The notes under the pieces: generated by a model
Databases searched by the model: none
What the model saw: only the letters and a program-made list of their open reading frames with translations
Told to the model about the DNA's origin: nothing
Made by a program: the position numbers and the translations under genes
Assembly (NCBI GenBank): GCA_030549495.1
Contig: JAUIRK010000069.1
Location: 1 to 64,000 of the forward strand
Origin: Nectonema munidae
Lineage: Eukaryota > Nematomorpha > Nectonematoida > Nectonematidae
DNA length: 64,000 nt
Direction of reading: 5' to 3'
Shown here: positions 32,973 to 44,400 of the stretch, piece after piece
How the letters are laid out: the number at the start of each line of letters is the position of its first letter
Numbering within the stretch: the stretch's first letter is position 1

Positions 32973-33957
32973 TTATAAATGTGTAAAATATTACAAGTAA
33001 AATACTTACATAAAAAAATTAAATCATCATGTCCATTCACCTGAGTTTCAGGATTTGAAATATTTTATAGTAATATTAAATTTTTTAACTAAAACTCTAA
33101 TGTTTTATTGTTTTTCTTTATATTTATTTTGCATTGGCTTAAACAAAGGACAGAAAAAAGTCATTTGTGGATGATGATATTTTTAATAGTGAGTGTAATC
33201 AAAATTTTTATTATTAGACTTCTATGAATTAATTTTTTAAGTGCTCTTTAAGGATTAAACTTCCTATAAACTTTTATTTCTTAAACAAAAGCCAAATATA
33301 AAATTATGTTTACTAAACACTCCTTGGAGATAAAAGCAAAATAAAGTTTCAATGATAATTCTTTGTGATAATATTGTGAAACGTAAAATTAATGATGACC
33401 TTAGAAGATCAAATATTACAAAAATTATAAATCATTTTCTTTTTTGCAATTGAATACGAAGAAAATACTGAAATTCTTCAACAATAGCAATTGATATCAT
33501 AATGTTTTTTTCTAAATTTTAGCTATTTTAAAAATAATTTCCTGTAAAAAATATTGTTGGAGTCATCACTAATGGTTGTCAAGTAATGATAGGATCTCAC
33601 TCTTGATTTATAAAGCACACTAAAGATGTACAATTCGAAACTTAGATAATCATCACATTTTTTTCTTAAGCAATTGTTAACCATATTTTTTAAGCTATCT
33701 TACGGTACTATGATTTCGAAACGTAAGGAAACGTTATCATTAAACTATTTAAATTACTCGTAAATCAACTAGTTATTTTGAAAATTTCTTGAATTAATTT
33801 TGACTATTTAAATTAACTGTGCAAACAGTTGCTATCTGATTGACTAAAAATGATGTTAGGCAATATTTTTCAGTTTTACATAAATTATTGCAATATTTTA
33901 CATATCTAAGAATTTTGCATAGGAATGCAAAAACAAATTCTGTTTTGATCAATCCTT
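32973..33957. other. No recognisable feature
   Basis: AT-rich DNA between the Tigger element and the first full SINE. Confidence 0.35.
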
Positions 33958-33958
33958 T

Positions 33959-34107
33959 AGCGTGAGTAGGGTTGGTTAGATGCTGGATTCGATAACTCAA
34001 GGTCTTGGGTTCGATCTCGCATCAAGGCTGCTTTCCTCATAGTTCGATACAAGCGGCGCAATTGTGCCTTCTCGATGAAAACACCCGAGGTTACCTTTAC
34101 CTTTATT
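33959..34107 (+). mobile_element. tRNA-derived SINE, copy 1
   Basis: The head resembles a tRNA: GTAGGGTTGGTTAGATGCTG as A-box region and TCTTGGGTTCGATCTCGC as B-box and T-arm. A tRNA-unrelated body follows (CATAGTTCGATACAAGCGGC) and a tail of TTTACC repeats. The same roughly 150-bp unit appears at five other places in this window. Confidence 0.82.
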
Positions 34108-34392
34108 AATTTATAAGCGATCTAATAGTTTCATCATTAAAAATCAATGAATCAATTATTATTTGTATATTTTTTCAACAATTTTATTATTTTCTTTTAT
34201 AACAATATAAGGCTTTGATCATTCAAATTGTAAAAAAAATTTATGTGATTATGATAACTCTCAATATTTTTATTTTATTGTTCCTCAAATAAAAATTCAT
34301 TAAAATGTTTAGTAAACAAAAATAAAATACAAAAAAACATCTTTTTAAATTTTATCTTTGCAACTTATTTACACTTAAATATTTTAATTTTA

Positions 34393-34549
34393 GTGGGCCT
34401 GAGTAAAGTTGGTTAAATATTGGGTTTCGATAACTCATGGTCTTGGGTTCGATCCCGCATCAAACCTACTTTCTTCATAGTTCGATACAAGCGTCGAAAT
34501 TGTGCCTTTTCGATCAAAACACAACACGGTACCTTAACCTTACCTTTAC
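34393..34549 (+). mobile_element. tRNA-derived SINE, copy 2
   Basis: Same family as 33959-34107, with GGTCTTGGGTTCGATCCCGC as the B-box region and a tail of ACCTTAACCTTACCTTTAC. It is only 286 bp from copy 1 and in the same orientation. The sequence between them (34108-34392) has no recognisable feature. Confidence 0.8.
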
Positions 34550-34639
34550 ACTGACCGTATATTAATGAAAATTAGTAATAAATCTTGAGCTATCTCTTTC
34601 CAAAAATCCCAGTTTGCGCTTTCCACTTTTCCAACCATA

Positions 34640-35570
34640 GGCTATATAAAAACTTCGTACCAGTCTCTATTGAAGAATTACTTCATTGCTTAAGAAAGGT
34701 CAATAAAAATTCTAACTCGTGTTCTATCTCTATTATGTTCTAATGTAGTTTTATTTTTAATCAATATAATTCAATTTTAGCCCTTTCATATTACCCTCAT
34801 AATTTGAAAAAAGGTGAAGTAATTCTTATTCCTAAAGGTTATGCTGATTTTATCTCAATTGATAATTGGCGTCCTATTACCTTTCTCCCATGTCTTAGCA
34901 AACTCCTTGAAAAAGTAATAACGTATCGTCTTCTAGAAGACATTCAATTGTCGCAATGTATTGATATTAACCAATTCGCTTATGTTCATTCGAGATCATC
35001 TGAAATTGCTCTTGAACATTTGACCTCCTTAATTTATGATTGTTTCAAGCACAAATCGTCCTTAACTACTTTCTTCATAGATTTTAAGGGTGCTTTCAAT
35101 TCTCCCTGTGGGGCCTTTAAATCGGTAAATTCCACAGGGATCTTGTATCTCTGATATTCTGTTTATCATTTAAATCAATCCAGTTTTAAAAATATTAAAT
35201 TTTTCTGAATGTTTTTATCTGAATTTTTGTCTTCTCTGATGGTTCGTATGATAAAACAAATTGATCCAAGCACTAAAACTCAAAAATGATAAAACATATT
35301 TTGTCTCAGCTATACTTTCCATATATTGCAATCTAAGCAAGTTTTTAAAAGTTAAAATAATATGGTGTACAGGTCATACTGGCATTAGCGGAAACGAATA
35401 TGTAGACTGTCTAGCAAAAAAGGCCTTGAGTTTGTCTTCTACAGAGGATGATGTTCCCTTACAATTAGTAAAAAAATCACTTAAAATGATGAATTAGTAA
35501 AAGAGTGGAATAGACTTGTTCAAAGCCTTAATCAAAGGATTTTTGAATACGTACCTTCTATGAATAGTTT
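34640..35570 (+). mobile_element. LINE fragment with reverse transcriptase and RNase H
   Basis: The RT N-terminus is readable at 34804-35154: GEVILIPKG, DNWRPITFLPCLSKLLEKVI and TTFFIDFKGAFN, the A-motif region with its Asp. Pre-RT residues (PVSIEELLHCLRKVNKNSNS) lie just upstream. At 35261-35497 an RNase H end is present (IIWCTGHTGISGNEYVDCLA). An RNase H after RT points to the I/Jockey-like superfamily. The RT palm between them is deleted. Confidence 0.8.
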
Positions 35571-35850
35571 AAAACTTTTTTTATAGAAAAATGAATCTCT
35601 CAGCCCTACCACCAGAGGTTATTAAATCGTCAGTCGGTAATTTTTCTTTCAAAAGTTTTTTTTTCTTGTTTTATTTATAGTTTTTTCTTGCAATATTGAA
35701 TTAATATGTTTTTTTGAAATTATGTTCATTCATGTATAACTTATGAATATATATATTTTTTCTTTTTTTCCATGTTTTTCTTTTTCTTCTTTAGTGGTTG
35801 TGACAATAAAAAACGCCTGTTTTGATCTAAATAAATTGAATTGAAAAGTT
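35571..35850 (+). mobile_element. LINE 3' end fragment inserted in the previous LINE
   Basis: It starts with NLSALPPEVIKSS, a typical LINE C-terminal phrase, and ends in a 3' UTR closing AATAAATTGAATTGAA. It separates the RNase H part (before) from the zinc-knuckle part (after) of the neighbouring LINE, so it looks nested. The boundary is approximate. Confidence 0.5.
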
Positions 35851-36100
35851 TTCTTTGTCGGATAGATAAAGGGAATGATTCATCATGACATGGTTGTGAT
35901 GCAGTGGAAGATGCTGATCATTTACTTTTTAAATGTGAAAAGCTGTGTGATAAGAGAGACACTTTCATAATTAAATGTATCAGAAGATATGGCATAAGGA
36001 TAAACTCTCTAAAAGAAGTTTACCAAAAGCCTCAACTCATCCACTAACTTACTGAATATATTAAGAAAATTGAATTTTTACTGTTTAGTATCTAATTAAT
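35851..36100 (+). mobile_element. LINE C-terminal zinc-knuckle fragment
   Basis: Readable residues include EDADHLLFKCEKLCDKRDTF then YGIRINSLKEVY. This is the C-terminal 'HLLF-x-C' segment found after RNase H in I-type LINEs, and probably belongs with 34640-35570. Confidence 0.6.
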
Positions 36101-36834
36101 ATTTTGGTGTATTAGCTTTGCTGAATATTTTCCTCCCTATATAAAATATAAATTTTTTTTTGTATATATATTTTTATATGTCAGGAAACTGCAATCTTTC
36201 AACCTTTCCCCTCTGTGGTCTCATGATTTTAAGCTCCACGCCATCTGTCAAAACCTTAGCGTTTTATAAGCTGTATCAAACAACAACAATAACACTGACC
36301 GTATAATAAAATTTTTTTGAAAGAGCAAAGGCAAAAATGATTGAAATTTGAAATATTAAATTCATAAAGGAGATATAGTTGCTTAAATTATTCACACTAT
36401 TATCATCCAATAATTTATCAAATGCATTCAAATTTTGTGTCATTTTAGTGAAATCGATGAAACATATCTTCATTATTAGCTTTTTACTGTATCTATTTTT
36501 ATTTGCCGAAAATAAGAAGTAAGTAATAAACGTAACAAATTATTTAAAAGACAGCAATATATCTTCTTTGATTGAAGATATATCAATGAATGTTAGCATA
36601 TTTTTTTTTCACTGAAACCTGGCACCTGAAAACCAAAATTCACATCAACAGTTAGAATTTTATATCTAAAATAAGAAAGACTATAGAAGGTGGTATATGT
36701 TGCTACATAAATGATATATTTTCGTTGTTTATTTTTCAACAGTTACTTTAGAATTTTTAATAATCAAAATTTCAGGACATCATTCAGGCTTTATTTTTAT
36801 AATTCAAACTTATCTACATTGTAATTGAACCTTA
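36101..36834. other. No recognisable feature
   Basis: AT-rich DNA; the short frames carry no family signature. Confidence 0.35.
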
Positions 36835-37012
36835 ATGGTTGTTTGTGTGTACCTCTCAGCTTAACAGTTGAAAGTCAGGGGTTCGATCCCAAAAGCTCTC
36901 AACTTTAAAAAACAAATTCACAAAAACTGTAATTAACCATCCTAAGCATAATGCGAGCATATAGCCTTACGGCTGCAAGTGCTTTGATATCTTCAACCAA
37001 CCAACCAACCTT
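36835..37012 (+). mobile_element. Second tRNA-derived SINE family, one copy
   Basis: The head is GGTTGTTTGTGTGTACCTCT with CTCAGCTTAACAGTTGAAAG, followed by the B box GGGGTTCGATCCC. The body contains AATGCGAGCATATAGCCTTA, and the tail is four CAAC units. Its sequence differs from the more common SINE in this window. Confidence 0.7.
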
Positions 37013-37250
37013 GATTGTAATGAACTTAATTCAATTTGCTAACCAATACAAGTCTTCCAATAATTTTTCCACATTCTTGCCTAATATTAAAGCCATAGAA
37101 AGAGCTTTTTATTTTCAAGGGTTTTCGAATGAGGAAATTTTAGCAGTAGTTAATGGCCTCAGGTCTACTAACTCTTCCCGTTATGAGAGCATCTCTAAAA
37201 AGACCGGAAAGTGCACTCCACTCATCTTCTTAGAAACTTAACTGTTTTTA
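37013..37250 (+). mobile_element. LINE fragment, region just before reverse transcriptase
   Basis: The reading ERAFYFQGFSNEEILAVVNG then LRSTNSSRYESIS matches the segment between endonuclease and RT in many LINEs, where the pattern is F-x-x-EE-x-x-x-x-I-x-x-L-x-S-x-x-S-x-G. It starts right at the CAAC tail of the SINE, which might mean SINE and LINE share a 3' end or that one landed in the other. Confidence 0.55.
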
Positions 37251-38059
37251 TCAACAAAATATATCAAGAAGAATTCTAGTTTCAGAACCGCTTTCTCTAC
37301 TTCTCTTACAATTCTAATAAAAAAGAAAAATGTGTTTTGTTTATAGATTGATCTAGTGACAACATCTAACACTTAATAACTTTTCACATTCTTCTGATAT
37401 TATCAACGGCTTACTGGAACAACTTTATACTTGATGTCTTAAACTAAACTAACTGCTGCTTGGAGTTAAATTTATTACTTGCTCCCTTTTTGCTTCTCCA
37501 CAAATGAAAGAAATTTTTTTTCTTCCATTTTCTTCAAAAATTAAGATATTATCTCAAACCAACGGAATTCGTTCTTTCTCTTCTTCGGACACAGATGACA
37601 GATATATATTCATTTATTCATATGAAATTTTTACCCTCCTTTTTATGATATCTACATTTCTCTAATATGCACTCCAATAATATTTTAGAATCATAATTAT
37701 TTATCTCATATTTCCACATATATAATTTTTTTAGTATGATTTATAATTTAGTATGATAAAGTAAATCAAGTTAACTGAGATAATTAAATGAAAGGGCGCC
37801 CAAATGAAATTGTCACTCTAATGAACGCAGAATTTCAATAATTTCTCGAAAAAAATGGCTAAAAGCTCCGGTACTCTTTTTATAACATTGAAAATGAAGT
37901 TTAAAGAATGTGAAGAAGTTAATCTGGCGTTCAAAAGTTAAATATTTTTAGGCGTATTTGTTAAAAAGATCCATAATTACCAAACAAGTTTGCTAAGCAT
38001 TTTAAAACTAAAGTAAGTAATATGCTTACTGATGCTATGGGATCAACTAACGCCGATAA
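37251..38059. other. No firm feature; possible eroded LINE
   Basis: A phrase near 37395-37510 (SDIINGLLEQLYT, LLLGVKFITCSLFASPQ) looks like an eroded LINE endonuclease, too weak to annotate. Confidence 0.35.
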
Positions 38060-38390
38060 CTTCACTGCTAGCTCCAACTTCTCATTTTGTTTTAAGAGTA
38101 TTTCGATATGCTATAACTGAATTGAAATTCAGCAATACAGCTGATATTATATGGATTTTCAATCAATGCGATAAAAGCTGTTGCTAACACAATATTGCAA
38201 CCACTGTATGTTTTATATAATAAATGTTTATCATGTATGGTGTTTTTCCAGAAATGTTTAAAATAAGTAAAGTGTTGGCAATATCTAAGAAAAAAAAGTT
38301 TCGAGAATATTGACAACTATAGGCTTGTGAGCATAATACAAATTTTTCGTATCTCCCATGGAGTCGTTGTAGAGAGGAACAAATTAGAGC
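38060..38390 (+). mobile_element. LINE reverse transcriptase N-terminal fragment
   Basis: The residues ITELKFSNTADIIW, then YGVFPEMFKISKVLAISKKK, match the RT-0/RT-1 region (I-x-x-LK-x-x-K-S...G-x-FPE-x-LK-x-x-KV-x-P-x-x-KK). Several stops interrupt it. Confidence 0.6.
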
Positions 38391-38489
38391 AGTGCAGTTG
38401 ATAAACCCCTGAAACTTGTTCATGTCATAAAAAAGCATATTTAAAACTGTATATTCATAGATGAATCAAGCTTTGTTTGTTTCAAATTG

Positions 38490-39030
38490 GAAAAATTTGC
38501 TATGAAGTTGCCTGTAGCTAAGAGCAGTGCTCTGTTTAGTAGAGTTTGTAATTTGGTTATGTTAGATTGGGATATAATAGGGCCCCATATTGTAGATCCG
38601 TATTCTCGTGTAATAGTTTTATATATGTATTGGTGAGGACTTCTTTGTATTTACCCCACTTTGTGACGATTAATGCTTGAATAATGTTAATTGTTTTATT
38701 TGCTTTTTCTTCTGTTTGTTGCATGCGAGCTTATTAGGGGCTTGAGTAAGGTTGGTTAGATACTGGGTTTCGATAACTTAAAATCTTGGGTTCGATCCCG
38801 CATCAAGCCTACTTTCCTCATTGTTCTATAAAAGCGGCGCAATTGTGCCTTCTAGATAAAAACACCCCACGGCACCTTTACCTTAAGGTCAAATATTATG
38901 CCAAGTATTTTTGGGTGTTATATTTGAGCTTATTAAATTTTTATCTATTGTAAGATTAAGATTTGTGTTTTGTTCAACGTTTGCTTGCGTGAATAGAATT
39001 GACTGTGATTTATCAGTGTTTTCATTATTA
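38490..39030 (-). mobile_element. Jockey/I-like LINE fragment, split by a SINE
   Basis: On the minus strand the upstream part (about 39030-38886) reads DKSQSILFT then NLTIDKNLISSNITPKILGI, the RT segment ending in LG-x-x-FD. The downstream part (38735-38490) reads QTEEKANKTINIIQALIVTK, WGKYKEVL and YGSTIWGPIISQSNITKLQT followed by LLNRALLLATG. Both belong to the thumb region of one RT. The SINE at 38737-38885 lies between them. Confidence 0.8.
38737..38885 (+). mobile_element. tRNA-derived SINE, copy 3, inside a LINE
   Basis: Same family as 33959-34107 (AGGTTGGTTAGATACTGGG; CTTGGGTTCGATCCCGCATC; CGGCGCAATTGTGCCTTCTA; CACCTTTACC tail). It interrupts a minus-strand LINE, so it inserted after that LINE. 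Confidence 0.85.
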
Positions 39031-39065
39031 CATTTCACTTGTTATGACATTTTTAAGCCTCGTTT

Positions 39066-39525
39066 TTAGTTTGATTTTGAAACAAAACTCTCAACCGTTT
39101 CATTTTCTTCACTAGAACATGTAGACAACTTTAATGAAACTTGGCTAATTGATACTTCTATCATCAAATCAGATTCTTCTTTCTTTGATCTAAGGAAGAA
39201 CAAATTGTCAGCACATCCTATGCAGCCAGGACGACGTTTTTGTAACCTATAAAATTGTAAATCTTCAACATCTTTGATTAAATTTTCAGCATCTCCATGA
39301 GCTATATCAAAAAGATTATCCAATTGATATACAAAATGTTGTTATTTATTTTTGTGACATTTTAAGATTCTGGAAGAGTGTTTTTTTTAATTTGTACATT
39401 CAAAAAAAATTCAAATTTTTTTCATTTCACGATATTCTTGTTGAGTAGGAATACTAGCTTTATTCCAAATAACTCTAACGCCACGAACAGATTGACGTAA
39501 AGAATCTTAAATATTTCATTTTTTT
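39066..39525 (-). pseudogene. Fragment of a multicopy arthropod protein family, function unknown
   Basis: At 39323-39066 the frame reads MDNLFDIAHGDAENLIKDVE then LQKRRPGCIGCADN. Upstream on the same strand (about 39500-39420) VRGVRVIWNKASIPTQQEY can be read. I recall the same order (IW-x-KA-x-IPT, then LFDIAHADA, then R-x-GRxG) from abundant uncharacterised arthropod proteins that behave like a repeat family. From the sequence I can say only that it is a decayed copy. A piece resembling the other end of the same family is at 61400-62570. Confidence 0.5.
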
Positions 39526-40029
39526 CGTAGTGCAAGTGCAAAAAATAACCAAATGCTTGTGAATAACTATGTAATTTTAAACTTTTAATATCATCAATCT
39601 TTTTTTTTGCAAATTTGTTAACTCAAATATCTTTAAAAAATTAATAGTAAAAACCTACATTTTGAACAAACAGTGCAAGAAAAAATAAATTGAACAAAGT
39701 CAAAATACACTCAATGTTTCAATTTATACAACTTCCTGTTTATGAAAGAACAAGTTTATGCAATTAATCACTTATATGGAAGTGTGCTTGGAATACTGAT
39801 GTACAATTTAGCAATTTATTTTGAACTTTAAACGAGACCTTTTAAAAAGGTTTTTTACCCTAAAATTTTTTGTGTAATGTATTTTAATATAATGGAATAG
39901 TTTCAGAGAGCGCAGTATTGTTTTATTAAAATTTAGAAAATAAGATACACCCTAATATATATATTACCAAAGGGGAATATTAAGAAAAGATTAGGTGTTA
40001 CTGTTTTACTTTTAAGTATATATAGGAAA
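39526..40029. other. No recognisable feature
   Basis: AT-rich, with no coding signature. Confidence 0.35.
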
Positions 40030-40150
40030 TGATATAAAATGAAAGGAGGTACCCATCTAACTGATTATAATAATAGGTCTAACAAAGAAATGATATAAAA
40101 TAGGAGACATCAACTTAACTGACTATAATAGTATGTATAGCAAAGAAATG
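40030..40150. repeat. Two imperfect tandem units of about 60 bp
   Basis: ATGATATAAAATGAAAGGAG...GACTATAATA and its neighbour share AAAGAAATGATATAAAAT and CTGACTATAATA-type blocks, in direct orientation. Confidence 0.55.
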
Positions 40151-40270
40151 ATAATATTGATATGAATTATTATCAAAATATAAAATAATTCATTATCAAA
40201 TTCCAGACTTCATTTGTTTATTTTTTATATCAAATTTGTTGAATAATACAGACAACAGGAAACAATTATA

Positions 40271-40498
40271 TAAAGTAAAAAATAGAAGATAGAAAAATCG
40301 CTTTTGCATCCCTACATAAGCAAAAAAGAACTTTTAACTAAAATATTTACTACTTTAGAATTTTCGTTTTGAGTTTCCAATATTTAAGTCATATTGCATC
40401 CTTATTTTTATACGCCGATTTATAACAAGTAATGTTTTTTTGCTTATGTAGGGAGGGAGGCAAAAGCGATTTTTCATTCCTCCATTTTTTACTTTGTA
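40271..40498. mobile_element. MITE-like hairpin with long inverted arms
   Basis: The left arm (40271-40328) contains AAAAATCGCTTTTGCATCCC and CTACATAAGCAAAAAA. The right arm (about 40434-40498) carries their reverse complement with a few changes. The arms are about 55-60 bp and the whole unit about 228 bp. There is no coding content and the target duplication is not clear, so the superfamily is unknown. Confidence 0.65.
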
Positions 40499-41404
40499 AG
40501 AGATCCAGAAATGAGTAATGTTTTTGAAAAAATATTTAAAGAAATTAAATATTATATATAATTTTTTTTCTTGTCGATAGATAATAATAATCGGATTTAC
40601 AGCTACTTTCCTTATAAGCTAGAGTCTAGCTGATTTCACAACTATGAACAAAATTTGTTCAATTTTACGTTTATCACTTTTCCCTATTTTTATCATCGCC
40701 TAATTTTAAATGTCTTTTTCTCATATCTTTCTAAAGTATTTCTTTCCAGGTTATTTTTTGGTCTACCCATTTCCATAAATGAAATATTAAATTATTTTAT
40801 TTGCGTAAACAAAAAATATTAAAAATAGTTGCAATTTTAGTAAGAGAGAACAGTAAAAAACTTAAAATACAAAATAAAAAATAGAGAGGAAACGAATTTA
40901 AATCAATTTATTTCGTAAACTTGTTAAAGATAAAACCATAAATTCAATAAATAAATAATATATATTCCTAAGAAGATATTATTAGCATAGAAAATAGAAA
41001 GACAAGCATTCAAAAATTAATAAAATTTAAACTCAGTCAGATAAATAAATAGTGGTAAGTATAGTACATAGTATAATTTTATTAACATGAAGTATAACTT
41101 AGATTTGTGTAATAAATTCCAAATTAGGTGTGACAAACAGAAAAAGCTAAGAAAAAATTATGCATACAAACTTTTTAAAACTTATGTTAAAGTAACAGTT
41201 TAATAAGATAAAATAAAAATAATCAATATTTTACATCAAAGTAGATCTGATATAGGACTCAATACAGCTTGGATGTTCACTTTTTTCCAAGATTTAGCCA
41301 CCGAGAAAAGGTAAGGGAGAAATAAAACGGAAAAAGAAATTGCATGAGGCATGCATGTAATAATGTGGGGAGAAGACGTCTTGTGAAACAATCAGCACAT
41401 TTAC
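40499..41404. other. CLIC 3' flank, no gene seen
   Basis: Should include the CLIC 3' UTR. TTTATT at 41078-41083 (AATAAA on the minus strand) is one possible polyadenylation signal, about 320 bp past the stop. Confidence 0.35.
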
Positions 41405-44400
41405 TTAGTGGGAATTGGAGTTGTGTGAAGAGATGGAATCTTCATTTGTGTTATTTTTGTTGTTGTTGCGATTTTTAACACTATTAACTTTAAATCCTCC
41501 ACCAATGGCTCCGCCATTTTTACCCCATAAATCATTTTGAGTGTTTTTAGTTGAAGACAGTGATGATGAAGAAATGGATGAAGAAGAGGAAGAACGGTGG
41601 GAGTAGGCTTTAGCAGAGGAAGGTGGAATCACTACAGGAATAGTCAAGCTGAATGTCGGCTCTTCCAGTGCTTCCTGTTTTCTTGAATTTGGAACAGATA
41701 AACTGGAGTTGATCACCTTACCTCTATAATTCGCGATTATGTCCTAAAATTCGTGCATATTATTTTTAAAGAAAAAAGCGTTAAAATATCAGTTAATAGC
41801 AAAATATATCTACCCAACTCTAAACAAAATCGATTGAAATAATTATTTGTAAAATCCGTTCCTCGCAGTTAATTTTGTTTTTGTGTAAATCAAATGCGCA
41901 ATTGGAATCAAATACATTTGGAAGTATTTTAAATACAAATACTTTTACAGGAAAGAAAAACAAAATACTATGATCACAATGCGTAGCTGTGAAAGTGCAA
42001 CGTTTCAATATTTATTAATCATAATTATCACATTTTTATATTTAAACATCTAAAATGTAATAATGAAATTTAGTAGATCTAATACAAATGTCAATTTTAC
42101 TTAGTGAATATCACATTAAACACATGATTGACATTGACCGAGAGCCTGTATTATGATCTGGTCATGATGATTACTATTGTTATTCTTATTAAAATAAAAG
42201 AATATATTACTACTAGTCAATGTTAAAATATGCTCTGAATGTCACATTTATTAGTATAGCGATACCCTTTGTGATTTCAAGCCCTAAAGAGCAAGGTCAA
42301 TTTTACAAGAAATCATAGAGAAGTATTTGGAAATTATATATATTTTTTCAAATACGTTTCGTAAGTATTTCAGATATAAATATATTTAAAACATCTTAAA
42401 ATACATATTTATTTGACCCCAAGTATGATCATATGAATTATGACAGTGTAATAACACGAAATAATAAGTTCTCTGATACAACCAATTGAAACGTAAAAAA
42501 GATTAATTGGCTGAGGATGAAAGTAATTAACTAGGGTATCGGTGATGGAACGATACCCCAAAAGGCTGATTCTGATTTAGAAAAATCAGACATAGTTTCA
42601 GTATCATTCAATAGTATTATCAAAAGGTAAAGGTACCTTTAGGGTGTTTTGATCAAAAAGACAAAATTGCACCGCTTGTATCGAAGTATGCAGAAAGTAG
42701 GCTTGATGCGGGATCGAACCCAAGACCTTGAGTTATCGAAACCCGGTATGTAGCCAACCTTATTCACGCCCCTTCAAAAGCATGCGCTAAAGCGATTTTA
42801 TAATCTAATTTGAAAAGAAAGATTTTTTAGTTTAGCTACTCAAATAGCGGGCCAAAGCTGAGTTTGTTTTAGATGTGTAGTCAAATGTTTACCAATTGAG
42901 AACCCCCCCCCCCCCCCACTGTTTGCAATGTTTTTTCTACTCAAGTTTTACAATATTTTTAAGTCGTTATAATATATTTTAAGCTATTCTTTGTGTTAAA
43001 TACAGTTCATGAGTTTTTGTATAGACGCATAAATAACATTAAATATTTGAAATGAAAGCACAAAGTATTCATATATATTTTGTTTCTATAAACTGTGTAA
43101 AATTTAGAGGGCGTGAAAAATAAAGAAGCTTATACCATGTATCCACATTATATAGCATAGCTATATAACATTTTCTTGGAAAATATTAAATTCTAATGAC
43201 TTCCATTTGTTTCTTCTCAAAGGGAGAAGGTGAAGCCTTTTTATTAACAAAAAAGACTGCTTTGAAAAACAAAGGCGATGAAAGAGAGAGAGACAAAGAA
43301 AAAAAGTAGTTAAAGAGGATACCTGGTCAGCAGGACAAGTTTCAATGAACAGATCCAAATGGTAAAAATTATCGATGTAAGCGCAGAGAAAATGCAAAGT
43401 ATGGGGAATGTCAAAATGTTTGTAAGCTTTTCCGGCGATACGAATATGCTGTAATTTGGGCATCAGTTCGCAGTCATAAAGTGAGATGTGATCGCCGCAT
43501 AGAAACTTCGTTTTCTAAACATACAAACATATATAGAAAGAGCAAGACCAGATGCGAAGCGCAATTATACAAATCACTGTGTCACCAGACATACAAATAA
43601 TAGTCTTTGTATTATATAGCTTGCGTGGACAGTGGACAAAGCTCTTAAAAGATAGATTTAATGGAAGAGCCGATGTTTTGGGAAGACCACATAAATCTTA
43701 AGATCTTAGCTATATTCGCATCAGATTGAATGAAAGATTCAATCTGACAAAGCAAGTGGCAGGTGAAGCAATGTTAAAAGAAGGACAGTTTTCACAACAT
43801 TAAATGGTTTGATTATTGCCAGCATCAATGAATTTTCTATGACTTCATTTTCTCTTCAAGTTTTAAATATTATTTGTTTTGAATCTAAAGGCCCTTCATT
43901 GTTATAAAATATATCTAAGCTTATGAGCAACAGAACGAACTCGTAAACGGGGGTTTACACTAAGCTAACAAACGTAAAGAAAGTTTAATGAAGTTTTTGG
44001 AAACCTTGCAAAAATCTTGATAGTTCGCTAGCAAATCATCAGTTCAGTAAAACGTAATCAAACTCTGAGAATACATTTTTTCCTTTTACTTGAATGTTTC
44101 TTTCCAAAAAACTCAACAACTTGATCAAACAAAATATAAAAATGTTATAAAGATTTACCGAGAGAACGCCATTGTACTTCAGAATGATATAGCAACCTTT
44201 TGAAATTGTTATATTCAAAAGCTTTTGGAAAAAGTCCTATTTAGTTGCAAACACTCCAGAAACCATGTATTTAAGAACGTTAAAGCTGACCGTGTAAGTT
44301 TTTTTATTAGTAAGTGATGTAGAATTCAGTGAACTGAAAACACATTAGCAAATTTTTCAGTCTTAAACAAATTTTTAAAATTCTCAGTGTACACAGCAAA

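Noticed and set aside
34804-35154. Domesticated reverse transcriptase gene
   Set aside because: The RT lacks its catalytic palm and lies among other LINE debris.
36838-36895. Functional tRNA gene
   Set aside because: The B box is good, but the unit continues into a body and CAAC tail, which is a SINE layout.
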